From: an uncultured Endomicrobiia bacterium | Lineage (GTDB): Bacteria > Elusimicrobiota > Endomicrobiia > DTEH01 | Direction: 5' to 3' | Assembly: GCA_937928765.1 (NCBI GenBank) | Contig: CALFVX010000003.1 | Span: forward strand, 1-64,000 | DNA length: 64,000 nucleotides | Shown: positions 44,458-54,258 of the stretch, piece after piece | Position numbering within the stretch: position 1 is the first letter of the stretch | How the letters are laid out: every line of letters begins with the position of its first letter | Notes under the pieces: model-generated | Told to the model about the DNA's origin: nothing | The model's database searches: none | What the model saw: the letters and a program-made list of their open reading frames with translations, nothing else | Made by a program: the position numbers and the translations under genes

Positions 44458-45972
44458 ATGAACAAAAAGATAATAATTATAGGTGCTGGGCCAGGTGGTT
44501 TGACCGCAGGAATGATTCTTGCAAAAAGGGGTTTTGATGTAACGATTTTTGAAAAAGAAAAAATTGTTGGTGGAAGAAATGCTTCTATAGAAATTGATGG
44601 ATATACTTTTGATACAGGTCCTACCTTTCTTATGATGAAACATATATTAGACGAAATGTTTTACGAAGCAGGAAAAAATTCTTTAGATTATTTAAAATTT
44701 GTTAGATTAAAACCAATGTATAGATTAAAATTTTTTAATAAGGAAGTTTTAATGTATGATGATCACAAAGAAACTGAAGAAGTTATAAAAAAGGAATTTC
44801 CTGGCGAAGAAAAAAATTTTTATAGATACCTTTATAATGAAGAAAAAAGATTAAAATATTTACTGCCATGTCTTACAAAACCATATAGTTCTTTAAAAGA
44901 TATGTTTTCAAAGACTCTAATTAGAGCATTACCTCATCTTGAAATAGGCAGAAGTGTATATCAAGTTTTAAGCTATTACTTTAATGATGAAATTTTAAAA
45001 CTATGTTTTACATTTCAATCAAAATATCTTGGTATGTCTGCTTGGGAATGTCCTGGCGCGTTTGCTATGGTTGCTTATGTTGAACACAAATGGGGTATTT
45101 ATCATGTAATAGGTGGATTAAACAAAATTTCTTCTGCAATGGCAAAGGTCTTTGTTGAAAATGGTGGAAAATTAGTTTTAAACAAACCTGTAGAAAAAAT
45201 TGTGAATCGTTCAAGAAAAATAGTTGGAGTTAAACTCAAAGATGGTAGTTTTGTTGAAGCAGATGATTTTATTATAAATGCAGATTTTTCCTACGCAGTA
45301 ACTAATTTGATTGATCCGAACTATGTTAAGAAGTATTCTGCAAAAAAACTTTCTAAAAAGAAATATTCTTGTTCTACATTTATGATTTATCTTGGAGTAA
45401 AAAAGAAATACAACATTCCTCATCATAATATATTTTTTGCAAAAGAATATAAAGAAAATGTTGATGATATCTTTAAAAACTTTAGATTGCCAAAAAGTAT
45501 ATCTTTTTATATTCAAAACGCTTCTTTAACAGATCCAACAGTTGCTCCTAAAGGGAAATCAACAATTTATATTCTTGTTCCTGTATCAAATCTTAAAGCA
45601 GAAATTGACTGGGAAAAAGAAAAAGAAAATTTTAAAGATATAGTTTTAAATGAAGTTATAAAAAGAACAGAACTTAAAGATTTAAAGGAAAATATAGAAA
45701 TAGAAAAAATTATCACACCACTTAATTGGCAAAATGATTTTAATGTTTACTATGGAGCAACATTTAATCTAGCACATAATCTTTCTCAAATGTTATACTT
45801 TAGGCCAAGAAATAAATTTGAATGTTTTGAAAATTGTTATCTTGTTGGTGGAGGAACACATCCAGGAAGTGGTTTGCCTACAATATTTGAATCAGCAAGA
45901 ATTACCGCAAATTTAATCTCTGAAAAATATGGATTAAGAATTAAAAATATATCTAATTTTATGTTTCATTAA
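44458..45972 (+). CDS. CrtI-type phytoene/carotenoid desaturase-like flavoprotein
   Basis: 504 residues. The FAD loop IIIGAGPGGLTAGMILAKRG and KIVGGRNASIEIDGYTFDTGPTF are typical of the phytoene desaturase family, as is the end YLVGGGTHPGSGLPTIFESAR. Family members dehydrogenate or isomerise carotenoids and related polyenes, but no phytoene synthase or other carotenoid gene lies in the window. Could alternatively act on an apocarotenoid, retinoid or other isoprenoid. No ribosome-binding site. Confidence 0.88.
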   Translation: MNKKIIIIGAGPGGLTAGMILAKRGFDVTIFEKEKIVGGRNASIEIDGYTFDTGPTFLMMKHILDEMFYEAGKNSLDYLKFVRLKPMYRLKFFNKEVLMYDDHKETEEVIKKEFPGEEKNFYRYLYNEEKRLKYLLPCLTKPYSSLKDMFSKTLIRALPHLEIGRSVYQVLSYYFNDEILKLCFTFQSKYLGMSAWECPGAFAMVAYVEHKWGIYHVIGGLNKISSAMAKVFVENGGKLVLNKPVEKIVNRSRKIVGVKLKDGSFVEADDFIINADFSYAVTNLIDPNYVKKYSAKKLSKKKYSCSTFMIYLGVKKKYNIPHHNIFFAKEYKENVDDIFKNFRLPKSISFYIQNASLTDPTVAPKGKSTIYILVPVSNLKAEIDWEKEKENFKDIVLNEVIKRTELKDLKENIEIEKIITPLNWQNDFNVYYGATFNLAHNLSQMLYFRPRNKFECFENCYLVGGGTHPGSGLPTIFESARITANLISEKYGLRIKNISNFMFH

Positions 45973-45981
45973 ACTTATAAA

Positions 45982-47190
45982 TTACTGAAATATTTCTAAA
46001 GATCTTCTTAAACCATTTTTTAGATAGGCAATAGTTATACCATAGTTTGTTATAGGAACATTTTGTGATTTTGCTTTATAAATTCTTGAAAGAATTTCTT
46101 TTCTGTTTGTCATACAACCACCACATTGAATTATAAGCTTATATTTTTTAAGATCTTCAGGAAAATCTTTTCCAGAACAAGATTCTATTTTTATTTCTTT
46201 GGCTGTTTTTTGTTTTATCCAACGAGGAATTTTATTTCTTCCAATATCATCACCTATAGGATGATGACTACAACTTTCAGCAATTAAGATTATATCGTTA
46301 TCTTTAATTTTTTCTATAGTTTTCACTCCATTAATATATTCTTCAAGATCACCTTTTATCCTAGCAAAAAGTATTGAAAACGTAGTAAATGGTATATCTT
46401 GTGGAATAATATTTAACAGTTCTTCAAAAACTTGAGAATCGCTTACAACAAGTTTTGGTTTTTGGATTATTTTTTCTAATGAATATTTTAAATTTTTTTC
46501 ATTGGTTATTAATACATTGATTTTTTTGTCTAAAAGTTCTCTTATAACCTGTTGTTGAGGCAAAATTATTCTTCCTTTGGGAGCTTCTTTGTCAATTGGA
46601 ATTACTAAAATTACAAAATCTTCTTCTTTTATCAAATCGTCAGGAATTAAAGATGAGGGTTTTATAAAATCTTCTGGCAGTAGTTCTATAAGTTTTGATT
46701 TTACAATATCAGTTGTTTGCCAACTTTTTTTAATACTACTTGTTTTAACAAAATTTATATTTTTTTGTTTTAAATATTCTAAGATTTCTTCTTTAGGTTT
46801 TATCATATCAATTTTATTTAAAACAACAAATAATGGTGTATTATATTTCTTAGCAGTGTTTATTACAAATTCTTCATAATTAGTCCATATATTTGGTTCT
46901 ATTACCAAAATAATTATATCTGCTCTTTCAAAAACTTTTATTGTTTTTTGTATCCTAAGATTCCCTAAACTGCTTATATCATCAAGTCCTGCTGTGTCAA
47001 TAAAAAGTACAGGACCTATTGGTAAAAGTTCCATCGGTTTTTCAACAGGATCTGTAGTTGTCCCAGGTATAGATGAAACTATAGAAACATCTTGTTGAGT
47101 TAAACAATTAAGTAGAGATGACTTACCAACATTTGTTCTTCCAAAAATTGCTATATGCAATCTTAAACTTTTTGGTGTTGTTGAATACAT
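45982..47190 (-). CDS. hydF: [FeFe]-hydrogenase maturation GTPase HydF
   Basis: Scaffold on which HydE and HydG assemble the 2Fe subcluster; 402 residues. G1 IFGRTNVGKSSLLNCL, G3 DTAGLDD, G4 LNKID; the Fe-S ligands are in SCSHHPIGDDIGRNKIP and IQCGGCMTNRKEI. Start ATG overlaps the hydE end by 28 bases, with AGAGGAG in hydE. Last gene of the hydrogenase unit. Confidence 0.95.
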   Translation of the reverse strand: MYSTTPKSLRLHIAIFGRTNVGKSSLLNCLTQQDVSIVSSIPGTTTDPVEKPMELLPIGPVLFIDTAGLDDISSLGNLRIQKTIKVFERADIIILVIEPNIWTNYEEFVINTAKKYNTPLFVVLNKIDMIKPKEEILEYLKQKNINFVKTSSIKKSWQTTDIVKSKLIELLPEDFIKPSSLIPDDLIKEEDFVILVIPIDKEAPKGRIILPQQQVIRELLDKKINVLITNEKNLKYSLEKIIQKPKLVVSDSQVFEELLNIIPQDIPFTTFSILFARIKGDLEEYINGVKTIEKIKDNDIILIAESCSHHPIGDDIGRNKIPRWIKQKTAKEIKIESCSGKDFPEDLKKYKLIIQCGGCMTNRKEILSRIYKAKSQNVPITNYGITIAYLKNGLRRSLEIFQ

Positions 47191-48173
47191 TTTTTTAATG
47201 AATCTCCTCTTTGAAAAGAAATTTCTAAACCTAAACTTTCTGCTGCTTGTTTAACTATCTTTAAGTCCAAAGATTTTCTTTGATCATAAATTTTATAATT
47301 TTTTTTATAATTTTCTGGAGTAAAACTTAACATTACAACATTTGCTCCTGATAAAAAACATTTTTTAAGTATCTCAACTTTTTTCATTTCGTCATCAAAT
47401 AATGAAACTGTAGCTGTAGTAGCAGGAAGGTTTGGTGTTTTTAAAACAATTCTTGTTATTGCTAAGGTTTTTAAAACTAAATTAAAGTCTCCTTTAGGAA
47501 AACCCTTAAACGGGGTATCTTTTTGTGGTATAAAAGGACCTATCCCTGCCATATCAACATCAAGTTCTTTCATAAATATTATATCGTCTATAATATCTTC
47601 TAAATTTTGTGCTGGAAGACCAACAATATTTCCTGCACCTACTTGAAAACCTATTTCTTTAAGTAAAAACAAGATCTCTTTTCTTCTTTTAAAATTCATA
47701 TCTGGATGAATTTTATTGTATAATTCTTCATTAGAAGTTTCATGTTTTAACAAAAATCTGTCTGTTCCTGCATAATAAAATTTTTTATAACTTTCATTTT
47801 TTCTTTCACCTATAGAAAGTGTAATTGCTACATCTTTTGAGTATTTTTTTATCTTTTCTATAATTCTACAGATCATATCTTCTGTATAGTAGAAATCATC
47901 TCCAGATTGTAAAACTACTGTTTTTATACCTAAATCAATAATCTGTTTTGCAGTTTGAAAAATTTCGTCAATATCCATTCTGTATCTTTGAAGATTTTCA
48001 TTATCTCTTCTAAGTCCACAATAAAAACAGTTTCTAACACAATAATTTGAAAACTCAATTAACCCACGAACAAAAATTTTTTTATTAAAATATTTACTTG
48101 TTATCTCAAACGCATTTTTTACAAGAAGCTCATCTTCAATATTAAAAAGTTGAAGTATATACTGTTTTTTCAT
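47163..48173 (-). CDS. hydE: [FeFe]-hydrogenase maturation radical SAM protein HydE
   Basis: Radical SAM enzyme of 336 residues, makes part of the 2Fe subcluster from a cysteine-derived substrate. Cluster motif in FSNYCVRNCFYCGLRRDN. GAGNIVGLPAQNLEDIIDD and MAGIGPFIPQKDTPF are HydE hallmarks shared with BioB-like proteins. Between hydG (12 bases upstream) and hydF (28-base overlap). No second cluster cysteines at the C-terminus are evident, as in many HydE. Confidence 0.93.
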   Translation of the reverse strand: MKKQYILQLFNIEDELLVKNAFEITSKYFNKKIFVRGLIEFSNYCVRNCFYCGLRRDNENLQRYRMDIDEIFQTAKQIIDLGIKTVVLQSGDDFYYTEDMICRIIEKIKKYSKDVAITLSIGERKNESYKKFYYAGTDRFLLKHETSNEELYNKIHPDMNFKRRKEILFLLKEIGFQVGAGNIVGLPAQNLEDIIDDIIFMKELDVDMAGIGPFIPQKDTPFKGFPKGDFNLVLKTLAITRIVLKTPNLPATTATVSLFDDEMKKVEILKKCFLSGANVVMLSFTPENYKKNYKIYDQRKSLDLKIVKQAAESLGLEISFQRGDSLKKCIQQHQKV

Positions 48174-48185
48174 ATTTTTGATTTC

Positions 48186-49619
48186 TTAAAAATACAAATC
48201 TCGTTCACCTTTGGAGATCCTTTCATAATAATCTATAAGTAAGGGATATAAGTTTGGAATTTTTGTTTTGACTTCTTTTAACTCTTTTTCTATCAAAGGT
48301 TGAACTTTCATTTTTGTTTCTTCAGAAGCAAAATCGTCAACCCATTCTTTAAATGTCAAAATTGCATTTAATTTGCAGAAAATTGCTTCTTTGCCACATT
48401 TAATTAAGCTTAAAATTTTATCTCCGGTGCGGCCACATCTGTATCCAGCAGTACAAAATGAAGTAATATATCCCTTATCAGCTAAATCTCTTACAAGTTC
48501 TTCTAAACTTCTTGTATCTGATAAAATAAACTGTTGAATTTCTGGTGTTTGTTGTTCAAAATTTTTGCTATAAGCACCAACTCCTATTTTTGATGAAGCA
48601 TCTGTTTGAGTTATACCTAAATTTATTGCTTCGTTTCTAAATTCTTTTTTCTCTCTTGCTGTAATTATCATACCAGTATATGGTATTGCTAAACGTATTA
48701 TAGCTATAATCTTTTTTAGAATTTCATCAGAAACTTTATACGGAGTTTTTTCTACAAAAGGTGTATTTATTGCTGGCTCAAGCCGAGGAAATGATACAGT
48801 ATGCGGTCCTACACCAAATCTTTCTTCTAACTCTATTGCATGAAAAACTAAAGAGATAACTTCAAACCTCCAATCATACAAGCCATAAAGCACACCTATA
48901 CCAACATCGTCAACTCCTGCTTCTAATGCTCTGTGCATACAATAAAGTCGCCATAAATAATCACTTTTTGGTGTACCTTTGGAATGTAGTTTTTGATACA
49001 TCTTTGGATGATATGTCTCTTGAAAAACTTGATATGTTCCAATACCTGATTGCTTTAACAGCTTCAGTTCTTCTATACTTAAAGGAGCACAGTTAACATT
49101 TACTCTTCTAATCGAAGCATAAGAATTTTTAGTTTTTATTTTTACTGAATATATAGTGTTTAAAACATCAGTTATATACTCAATATTTGAATACTGTGGA
49201 TGTTCACTAAAAACAGCAATTAATCTTTTGTGTCCAGTTTTTCCTGCTAAAGTTTCAGTTTCATTTTTTACTTCTTCTAATGTCAAATTTTTTCTTACAA
49301 CATTTTTATTTGTGCTTCTAAAACCGCAGTAGACACATTTGTTAACACAATAATTGCTTAGATATAACGGTGCAAAAACTACAATCCTGTTGTCATAAAC
49401 TTTCTTTTTAATCTCTAATGCTACTTTAAATATTTCTTGCCAAAAATCTTCATCTTTTAAATTTATCAAACATGCAACTTCATTTGGAGTTAAAGTTTTA
49501 ACTGATTTAGATTTTTCAATAATATCTTCAATCTGTTTTTTAGACGGATTTTTGTTCTTCTCTATAACATCCCAAATTTTTTGTGGATCAATAAATGTTT
49601 TTAGTTGTGTAGTTTTCAT
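48186..49619 (-). CDS. hydG: [FeFe]-hydrogenase maturation radical SAM protein HydG
   Basis: Tyrosine lyase producing CO and CN- ligands; 477 residues. LSNYCVNKCVYCGFRSTN holds the SAM cluster; the auxiliary cluster CX2CX22C type motif is in SFCTAGYRCGRTGDKIL. Rich in ThiH-like features, but with the C-terminal extension that distinguishes HydG. Start overlaps hydC stop by 4 bases (ATGA). Confidence 0.94.
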   Translation of the reverse strand: MKTTQLKTFIDPQKIWDVIEKNKNPSKKQIEDIIEKSKSVKTLTPNEVACLINLKDEDFWQEIFKVALEIKKKVYDNRIVVFAPLYLSNYCVNKCVYCGFRSTNKNVVRKNLTLEEVKNETETLAGKTGHKRLIAVFSEHPQYSNIEYITDVLNTIYSVKIKTKNSYASIRRVNVNCAPLSIEELKLLKQSGIGTYQVFQETYHPKMYQKLHSKGTPKSDYLWRLYCMHRALEAGVDDVGIGVLYGLYDWRFEVISLVFHAIELEERFGVGPHTVSFPRLEPAINTPFVEKTPYKVSDEILKKIIAIIRLAIPYTGMIITAREKKEFRNEAINLGITQTDASSKIGVGAYSKNFEQQTPEIQQFILSDTRSLEELVRDLADKGYITSFCTAGYRCGRTGDKILSLIKCGKEAIFCKLNAILTFKEWVDDFASEETKMKVQPLIEKELKEVKTKIPNLYPLLIDYYERISKGERDLYF

Positions 49620-50128
49620 TCTTTATGTTTCCTTTTATATTCTTTTATAATTTGTGGTATCATCTGTGGTGTTAAATTACCATAAATCTTGTCATCAATC
49701 ATCACAACCGGCGCTAAACTGCAAGCACCTAAACAGCGTGCTTCTTCAAAACTAAAAAGTCCATCTTCACTTACTCCACCTAAATCTGTTTTAAGTTCTT
49801 CTTTTAGCTTTGCTACAATTTCATCTGCTCCTTTTATATAGCATGCTGTACCCAAGCATACGGAAATAATATGTTTGCCGGGCTTTTTTAGTTTAAAATA
49901 ATGATAAAAAGTTGCAACACCCCAAATATGTGAAAGTGGTACCTGAATTATTGTAGCTACTTCTTCTATTGCTTCTTTGTCTAAATAACCAAAAAGTTCT
50001 TGCACTTTGTGTAGAATTGTTAAAAGGTTTGATTCTGCCCTTGATCTGTTTTTAAACGACTCCAAATATTCTTTTAAAATTTGTATATTTTGTTGTTTTT
50101 TCTCTTGAACAATATCTTTTATTTGCAT
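49616..50128 (-). CDS. hydC: NADH-dependent [FeFe]-hydrogenase subunit HydC (NuoE-like)
   Basis: 170-residue thioredoxin-like [2Fe-2S] protein. Family pattern ATFYHYFKLKKPGKHIISVC-type is seen, with cluster cysteines in VCLGTACYIKGA and ARCLGACSLAPVVMI. Forms the complex with HydA and HydB that couples NADH and ferredoxin oxidation to H2 release. AAAGGAGTGG precedes the ATG, and a 179-base gap separates it from hydA, so it may have its own promoter with hydGEF. Confidence 0.93.
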   Translation of the reverse strand: MQIKDIVQEKKQQNIQILKEYLESFKNRSRAESNLLTILHKVQELFGYLDKEAIEEVATIIQVPLSHIWGVATFYHYFKLKKPGKHIISVCLGTACYIKGADEIVAKLKEELKTDLGGVSEDGLFSFEEARCLGACSLAPVVMIDDKIYGNLTPQMIPQIIKEYKRKHKE

Positions 50129-50307
50129 AAACCACTCCTTTATAATATATATTTGGTATTTATGTTTAAGATTTTAATATGTTATTCAAAAATTTGCTCT
50201 GATAGAACTTATATATTTATCTGCTAAAATATATGTTAGCAATTGTAATATTTCATATTTTTAAAAATTGTTAACAGAAGAATTTCCTCTGTCTCAGTTT
50301 TTGTTTA

Positions 50308-52083
50308 TTATCTCAGAGTCATCTCTTTTGGAATTATACCTTTTGGATATTTTGGGCTATAATGTGTATGAAGAAGTTTGTGAGCTTTTTCACTTAATGG
50401 TTTACCTAAAAATTCTTTATACAATCTTCTTATAGCAGGATTGTTATGTGCTCTACGAATAGTTTTTTTTCTATCTATTCCATAAAGTGCTTCTGCCCTT
50501 TTCATTAAAATATTCTCATCTAAAGGAATAGAATTTGCTCCAGCGTACGGCTGTCCTCCACCACCTATACATCCACCAGGACAACCCATAATTTCTACAA
50601 AATGATATTTCTGTGGTTCTTTTTTTATTATCTCTAAAACTTTTGATGCGTTACCTAAACCATGTGCTACCACAACATTAATTTTTTTACCATCTAATTC
50701 TATACTACCTTCTTTGATACCTTGCATCCCACGAATTTGGGATATCTCTATTTCCATAAGTGGTTCACCAGTGTAAATCTCATATGCTGTTCTTATAGCT
50801 GACTCCATAACACCACCAGTAGTACCAAAAATTGCTCCACCACCACTTGAGATACCTAAAGGATTGTCAAACTCTTCTGGCTGAATATTTACAAAATCAA
50901 TCCCTGCAGATTTTATCATCCAGGCAAGTTCCCTTGTAGTTATAACTATATCTACAGCAGATAATCCGTTAACCAAAAGTTCTGGCCTTTTTGCTTCATA
51001 CTTTTTTGCTGTACAACACATTACCGCTACACTTAAAATCTTTTCAGGATCAACTTTAATTTTTTCTGCAAAATATGTTTTTATCATTGCACCAAGCATA
51101 GACATAGGAGATTTACAAGTTGATATATTTTCAATCATATCTGGATAAAACTGTTCCATAAATTTCATCCATGCTGCAGAACAAGATGTTATCATCGGTA
51201 GTTTACCATTACCTTTTAACCTTTCTAGAAACTCGTTTGCTTCTTCCATAATAGTTAAATCAGCACCAAATTGTGTATCAAAAACATAATCAAACCCTAA
51301 TTTTTTTAATGCTGCGATTGTCTCTTTTTCTTTGGATATACCTGCAGGAAAACCAAAAGCTTCACCAATTGCTGCTCTAACAGATGGAGCAAATTGTACC
51401 ACTTTTATCAAACCTGGATCACAAAGTTTTTCAAACAATTCCTGTGTATAATTTTTCTCTAAAAATGCTGCTGTAGGACAAACATTTATACATTGGCCAC
51501 ATGAACTACAAACACTCTCTGCTATTGGTATATCAAAAGCTGTTGTAACTACTGTTTTAAATCCGCGATATGCATAAGATAAATTAAACACACCCTGAAT
51601 TTCTGAACATACTCTTACACATCTGCCACACAATACACATTTTTCTGGATCTCTTATCACAGCAACTGAAGATACATCTTTTTGATACCTCTTTCTTTCA
51701 CCAACAAAATGTCTTTGTTTTATTCCCATAGCGTAGGATAATCTTTGTAGTTCACAATTATCATTTCTATCACAAATATGACAATCCATTGGATGATTAT
51801 CTACTAAAAGTTCAACGATATCTCTTCTTGCACGACGAAGTTCTGGTGTGTTTGTACTTATCTTCATAGCATCACTTATTGGATATGCACAACTTGCTAC
51901 AAAATTTCTCATACCATCAACTTCTACTATACAAACTCTGCAAGCACCTTCTATTGAAAGTTTTGGATGATAACACAACCTTGGAATATGATATCCCAGC
52001 TTGTCTAAAGCCTGCATTATTGTTTGTCCGTCTTCCACTTGGTATTGTTTATTGTTTACATATACAGTTATTAATCTAGCCAT
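50308..52083 (-). CDS. hydA: [FeFe]-hydrogenase catalytic subunit HydA
   Basis: 591 residues. N-terminal [2Fe-2S] ferredoxin (RLCYHPKLSIEGACRVCIVE), a His/Cys-ligated [4Fe-4S] (HPMDCHICDRNDNCELQ), two [4Fe-4S] (CVLCGRCVRVC and CSSCGQCINVCPTAA), then the H-cluster: TSCSAAWMKFMEQFYP, MCCTAKKYEAKRP and MGCPGGCIGGGGQP. Domain order and length fit trimeric, NAD(P)-linked (HndD-type) hydrogenases. AAGGAG lies upstream of the ATG. Catalyses reversible H2 formation. Confidence 0.96.
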   Translation of the reverse strand: MARLITVYVNNKQYQVEDGQTIMQALDKLGYHIPRLCYHPKLSIEGACRVCIVEVDGMRNFVASCAYPISDAMKISTNTPELRRARRDIVELLVDNHPMDCHICDRNDNCELQRLSYAMGIKQRHFVGERKRYQKDVSSVAVIRDPEKCVLCGRCVRVCSEIQGVFNLSYAYRGFKTVVTTAFDIPIAESVCSSCGQCINVCPTAAFLEKNYTQELFEKLCDPGLIKVVQFAPSVRAAIGEAFGFPAGISKEKETIAALKKLGFDYVFDTQFGADLTIMEEANEFLERLKGNGKLPMITSCSAAWMKFMEQFYPDMIENISTCKSPMSMLGAMIKTYFAEKIKVDPEKILSVAVMCCTAKKYEAKRPELLVNGLSAVDIVITTRELAWMIKSAGIDFVNIQPEEFDNPLGISSGGGAIFGTTGGVMESAIRTAYEIYTGEPLMEIEISQIRGMQGIKEGSIELDGKKINVVVAHGLGNASKVLEIIKKEPQKYHFVEIMGCPGGCIGGGGQPYAGANSIPLDENILMKRAEALYGIDRKKTIRRAHNNPAIRRLYKEFLGKPLSEKAHKLLHTHYSPKYPKGIIPKEMTLR

Positions 52084-52116
52084 AAATTTTTCTCCTTAAT
52101 TTAAAAATTTTTATAA

Positions 52117-54258
52117 CTAATTTCTTGAAATAGCATCAAACTTACATACACGCCAACATCCACCACATTTTATACATATATCTTGTTTAATCTTATGTAT
52201 TTGTTTTGGCGAACCTGAGATCGCTTCAACTGGACATACTTTTTTACATGCACCACAACCAATACAATTTTCTTTTATCTCATAAGTTAAAAGATTTGTA
52301 CAAAATTTTGCTCTACATTTTTTATCTCTTATATGTTCAACATATTCATCTTTAAAATTTTTTGTAGTGCTTAATACAGGATTTGGTGCTGACTGTCCTA
52401 ACCCACAAAGTGATGATTTTTTTATCATATTTCCTAATCTTTCTAATTTTTCTATATCACCTTCTTGACCCTTACCTTCAGTAATCCGTGTGAGAATTTC
52501 TAACATTCTTTTTGTACCTTCTCTACAAGGTGTACACTTGCCACAGGATTCGTTTTGTGTAAATTCTAAGAAGAATTTAGCCACAGCAACCATACAAGAA
52601 TCTTCATCAATTACTATCATTCCGCCAGAACCCATTATTGATCCCACAGAAGTAAGTGATTCGTAATCTACTTCTGTATCAAGATGTTCTTCTGCAAGAC
52701 AACCTCCAGAAGGACCTCCTGTCTGTAGCGCTTTAAACTTTTTATCTTCTATTATACCACCACCTATTTCATCAACTATCTCTCTTAATTTTATACCCAT
52801 TGGAACTTCAACTAATCCTGTATTTTTAATCTTTCCAGCTAAAGCAAATACTTTTGTTCCTTTACTTGTTTTTGTCCCTATTTTATTAAACAATTCTGCA
52901 GAAGAAATTATTATAAAAGGAATATTAGCCCATGTTTCAACATTGTTTATCAAAGTTGGTTTATTAAAAAGTCCTTGAATTGACGGGTATGGTGGTCGTG
53001 GTCTTGGCATACCACGATGCCCTTCAATTGAATGAATTAATGCTGTTTCTTCACCACAGACAAATGCACCTGCTCCTAACCTTATCTCAATATCAAAACT
53101 GAAATTACTTCCTAAAATATTTTCTCCAAGAAAACCTTCTTTCTTTGCTTGTTCAATTGCTTTCTTAATTCTTTCAACTGCTAATGGATACTCTGCTCTT
53201 ATATAAACAATACCTTTGCTGCTACCTATAGCATAACCTCCTATTATCATACCCTCAATAATACTATGCGGATCACCTTCAATCGTACTTCTATCCATAA
53301 AAGCACCAGGATCTCCTTCATCTGAATTACAAATAACAAATTTTTCATCTGAAATTTCCTTTGATGTAATCTCCCATTTAACTCCTGTAGGAAACCCAGC
53401 ACCACCTCTCCCACGAAGACCTGACTTTTTTATTTCTTCAATAACCTGTTTAGGAGTCATATAAGTCAAAACTTTTGCTAATGCTTCATAACCTCTTACA
53501 AGTAGATATTCATCAATATTTTCAGGATCAATTATTCCACAGTTTCTTAAAACAATACGTTTTTGTCTTTTAAAATTTTTATAATCCCCAAGAATTTTTA
53601 TAAACTTAAAATATCCATTCTGTAAAACATTGACACCTTCTGCTTGTTTAGAATTGATAATATCTTGTTCAATAATTAATTTCACATCTTCTACTTTAAC
53701 ATTAGTATAAATTCTATTTTCAGGATATACAATTACAATTGGTCCTTCATCACATAAATCAATACAACTTGAGAAACATAACTCTACTTTGTCTTGTAAA
53801 TTTCTTTGTTTTATTTCTTTCTCAATTTCTTCTATAACATCCTCAGTTTTTTGGTTTAAACAAAAAGCACCTCTGCAGATAACAATACTTTTCTGTTTAC
53901 TGCCAAAATAAACATTTTCTTTAACAATTTGTCCTTTTTTTATATGTTCTTCTATAATTCTTTTTGCAACATCAGGAGTTACTTTTATATATCTTGTATG
54001 CATCTTTCCTTTTTCTACAATATCAACAGTTGGTTCTACACTACACATACCAACACATCCTCTTTGAGTTACATAAGTTGTGATTTGTCCTTTTTTAACT
54101 GCATCTTTAAAAATCTCCATAACTTCTTTTGCACCAGCTGCAATTTCACAACTTGCCATACCAACATATATAACTTTATCTGAAAAATATGTTTTGTTAT
54201 AAATTCTGTCAATGGCTTCTTGTTTTTTCTTTTTTAAAATTTCAATTGGTGTGGTCAT
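52117..54258 (-). CDS. hydB: NADH-dependent [FeFe]-hydrogenase subunit HydB (NuoF-like), with tandem thioredoxin-like domains
   Basis: 713 residues from ATG 54258 (AAGGAG upstream). Two N-terminal thioredoxin-like [2Fe-2S]-type domains in tandem: about residues 15-105 (VGMASCEIAAGAKEV ... GCVGMCSVEP, three Cys) and about 115-215 (CRGAFCLNQKTEDV ... SSCIDLCDEG). Then the NuoF core with FMN/NADH-binding GLRGRGGAGFPTGVKWE and the cluster ligands ESCGKCTPCREGTK. At the end a two-[4Fe-4S] ferredoxin (CIGCGACKKVCPVEA; CIKCGGCWRVCKFDA). Transfers electrons between NADH, ferredoxin and HydA. The ATG lies inside the rex gene end (17-base overlap). Confidence 0.94.
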   Translation of the reverse strand: MTTPIEILKKKKQEAIDRIYNKTYFSDKVIYVGMASCEIAAGAKEVMEIFKDAVKKGQITTYVTQRGCVGMCSVEPTVDIVEKGKMHTRYIKVTPDVAKRIIEEHIKKGQIVKENVYFGSKQKSIVICRGAFCLNQKTEDVIEEIEKEIKQRNLQDKVELCFSSCIDLCDEGPIVIVYPENRIYTNVKVEDVKLIIEQDIINSKQAEGVNVLQNGYFKFIKILGDYKNFKRQKRIVLRNCGIIDPENIDEYLLVRGYEALAKVLTYMTPKQVIEEIKKSGLRGRGGAGFPTGVKWEITSKEISDEKFVICNSDEGDPGAFMDRSTIEGDPHSIIEGMIIGGYAIGSSKGIVYIRAEYPLAVERIKKAIEQAKKEGFLGENILGSNFSFDIEIRLGAGAFVCGEETALIHSIEGHRGMPRPRPPYPSIQGLFNKPTLINNVETWANIPFIIISSAELFNKIGTKTSKGTKVFALAGKIKNTGLVEVPMGIKLREIVDEIGGGIIEDKKFKALQTGGPSGGCLAEEHLDTEVDYESLTSVGSIMGSGGMIVIDEDSCMVAVAKFFLEFTQNESCGKCTPCREGTKRMLEILTRITEGKGQEGDIEKLERLGNMIKKSSLCGLGQSAPNPVLSTTKNFKDEYVEHIRDKKCRAKFCTNLLTYEIKENCIGCGACKKVCPVEAISGSPKQIHKIKQDICIKCGGCWRVCKFDAISRN

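Noticed and set aside
50129-50307. Second Rex operator before hydC
   Set aside because: TTGTTAACA at 50268-50276 and a TGCTAA/TTAGCA repeat at 50222-50241 are seen, but neither fits the full Rex consensus; kept only as a weak possibility.
52083-52116. Internal promoter between hydB and hydA
   Set aside because: The short gap holds only a ribosome-binding site.
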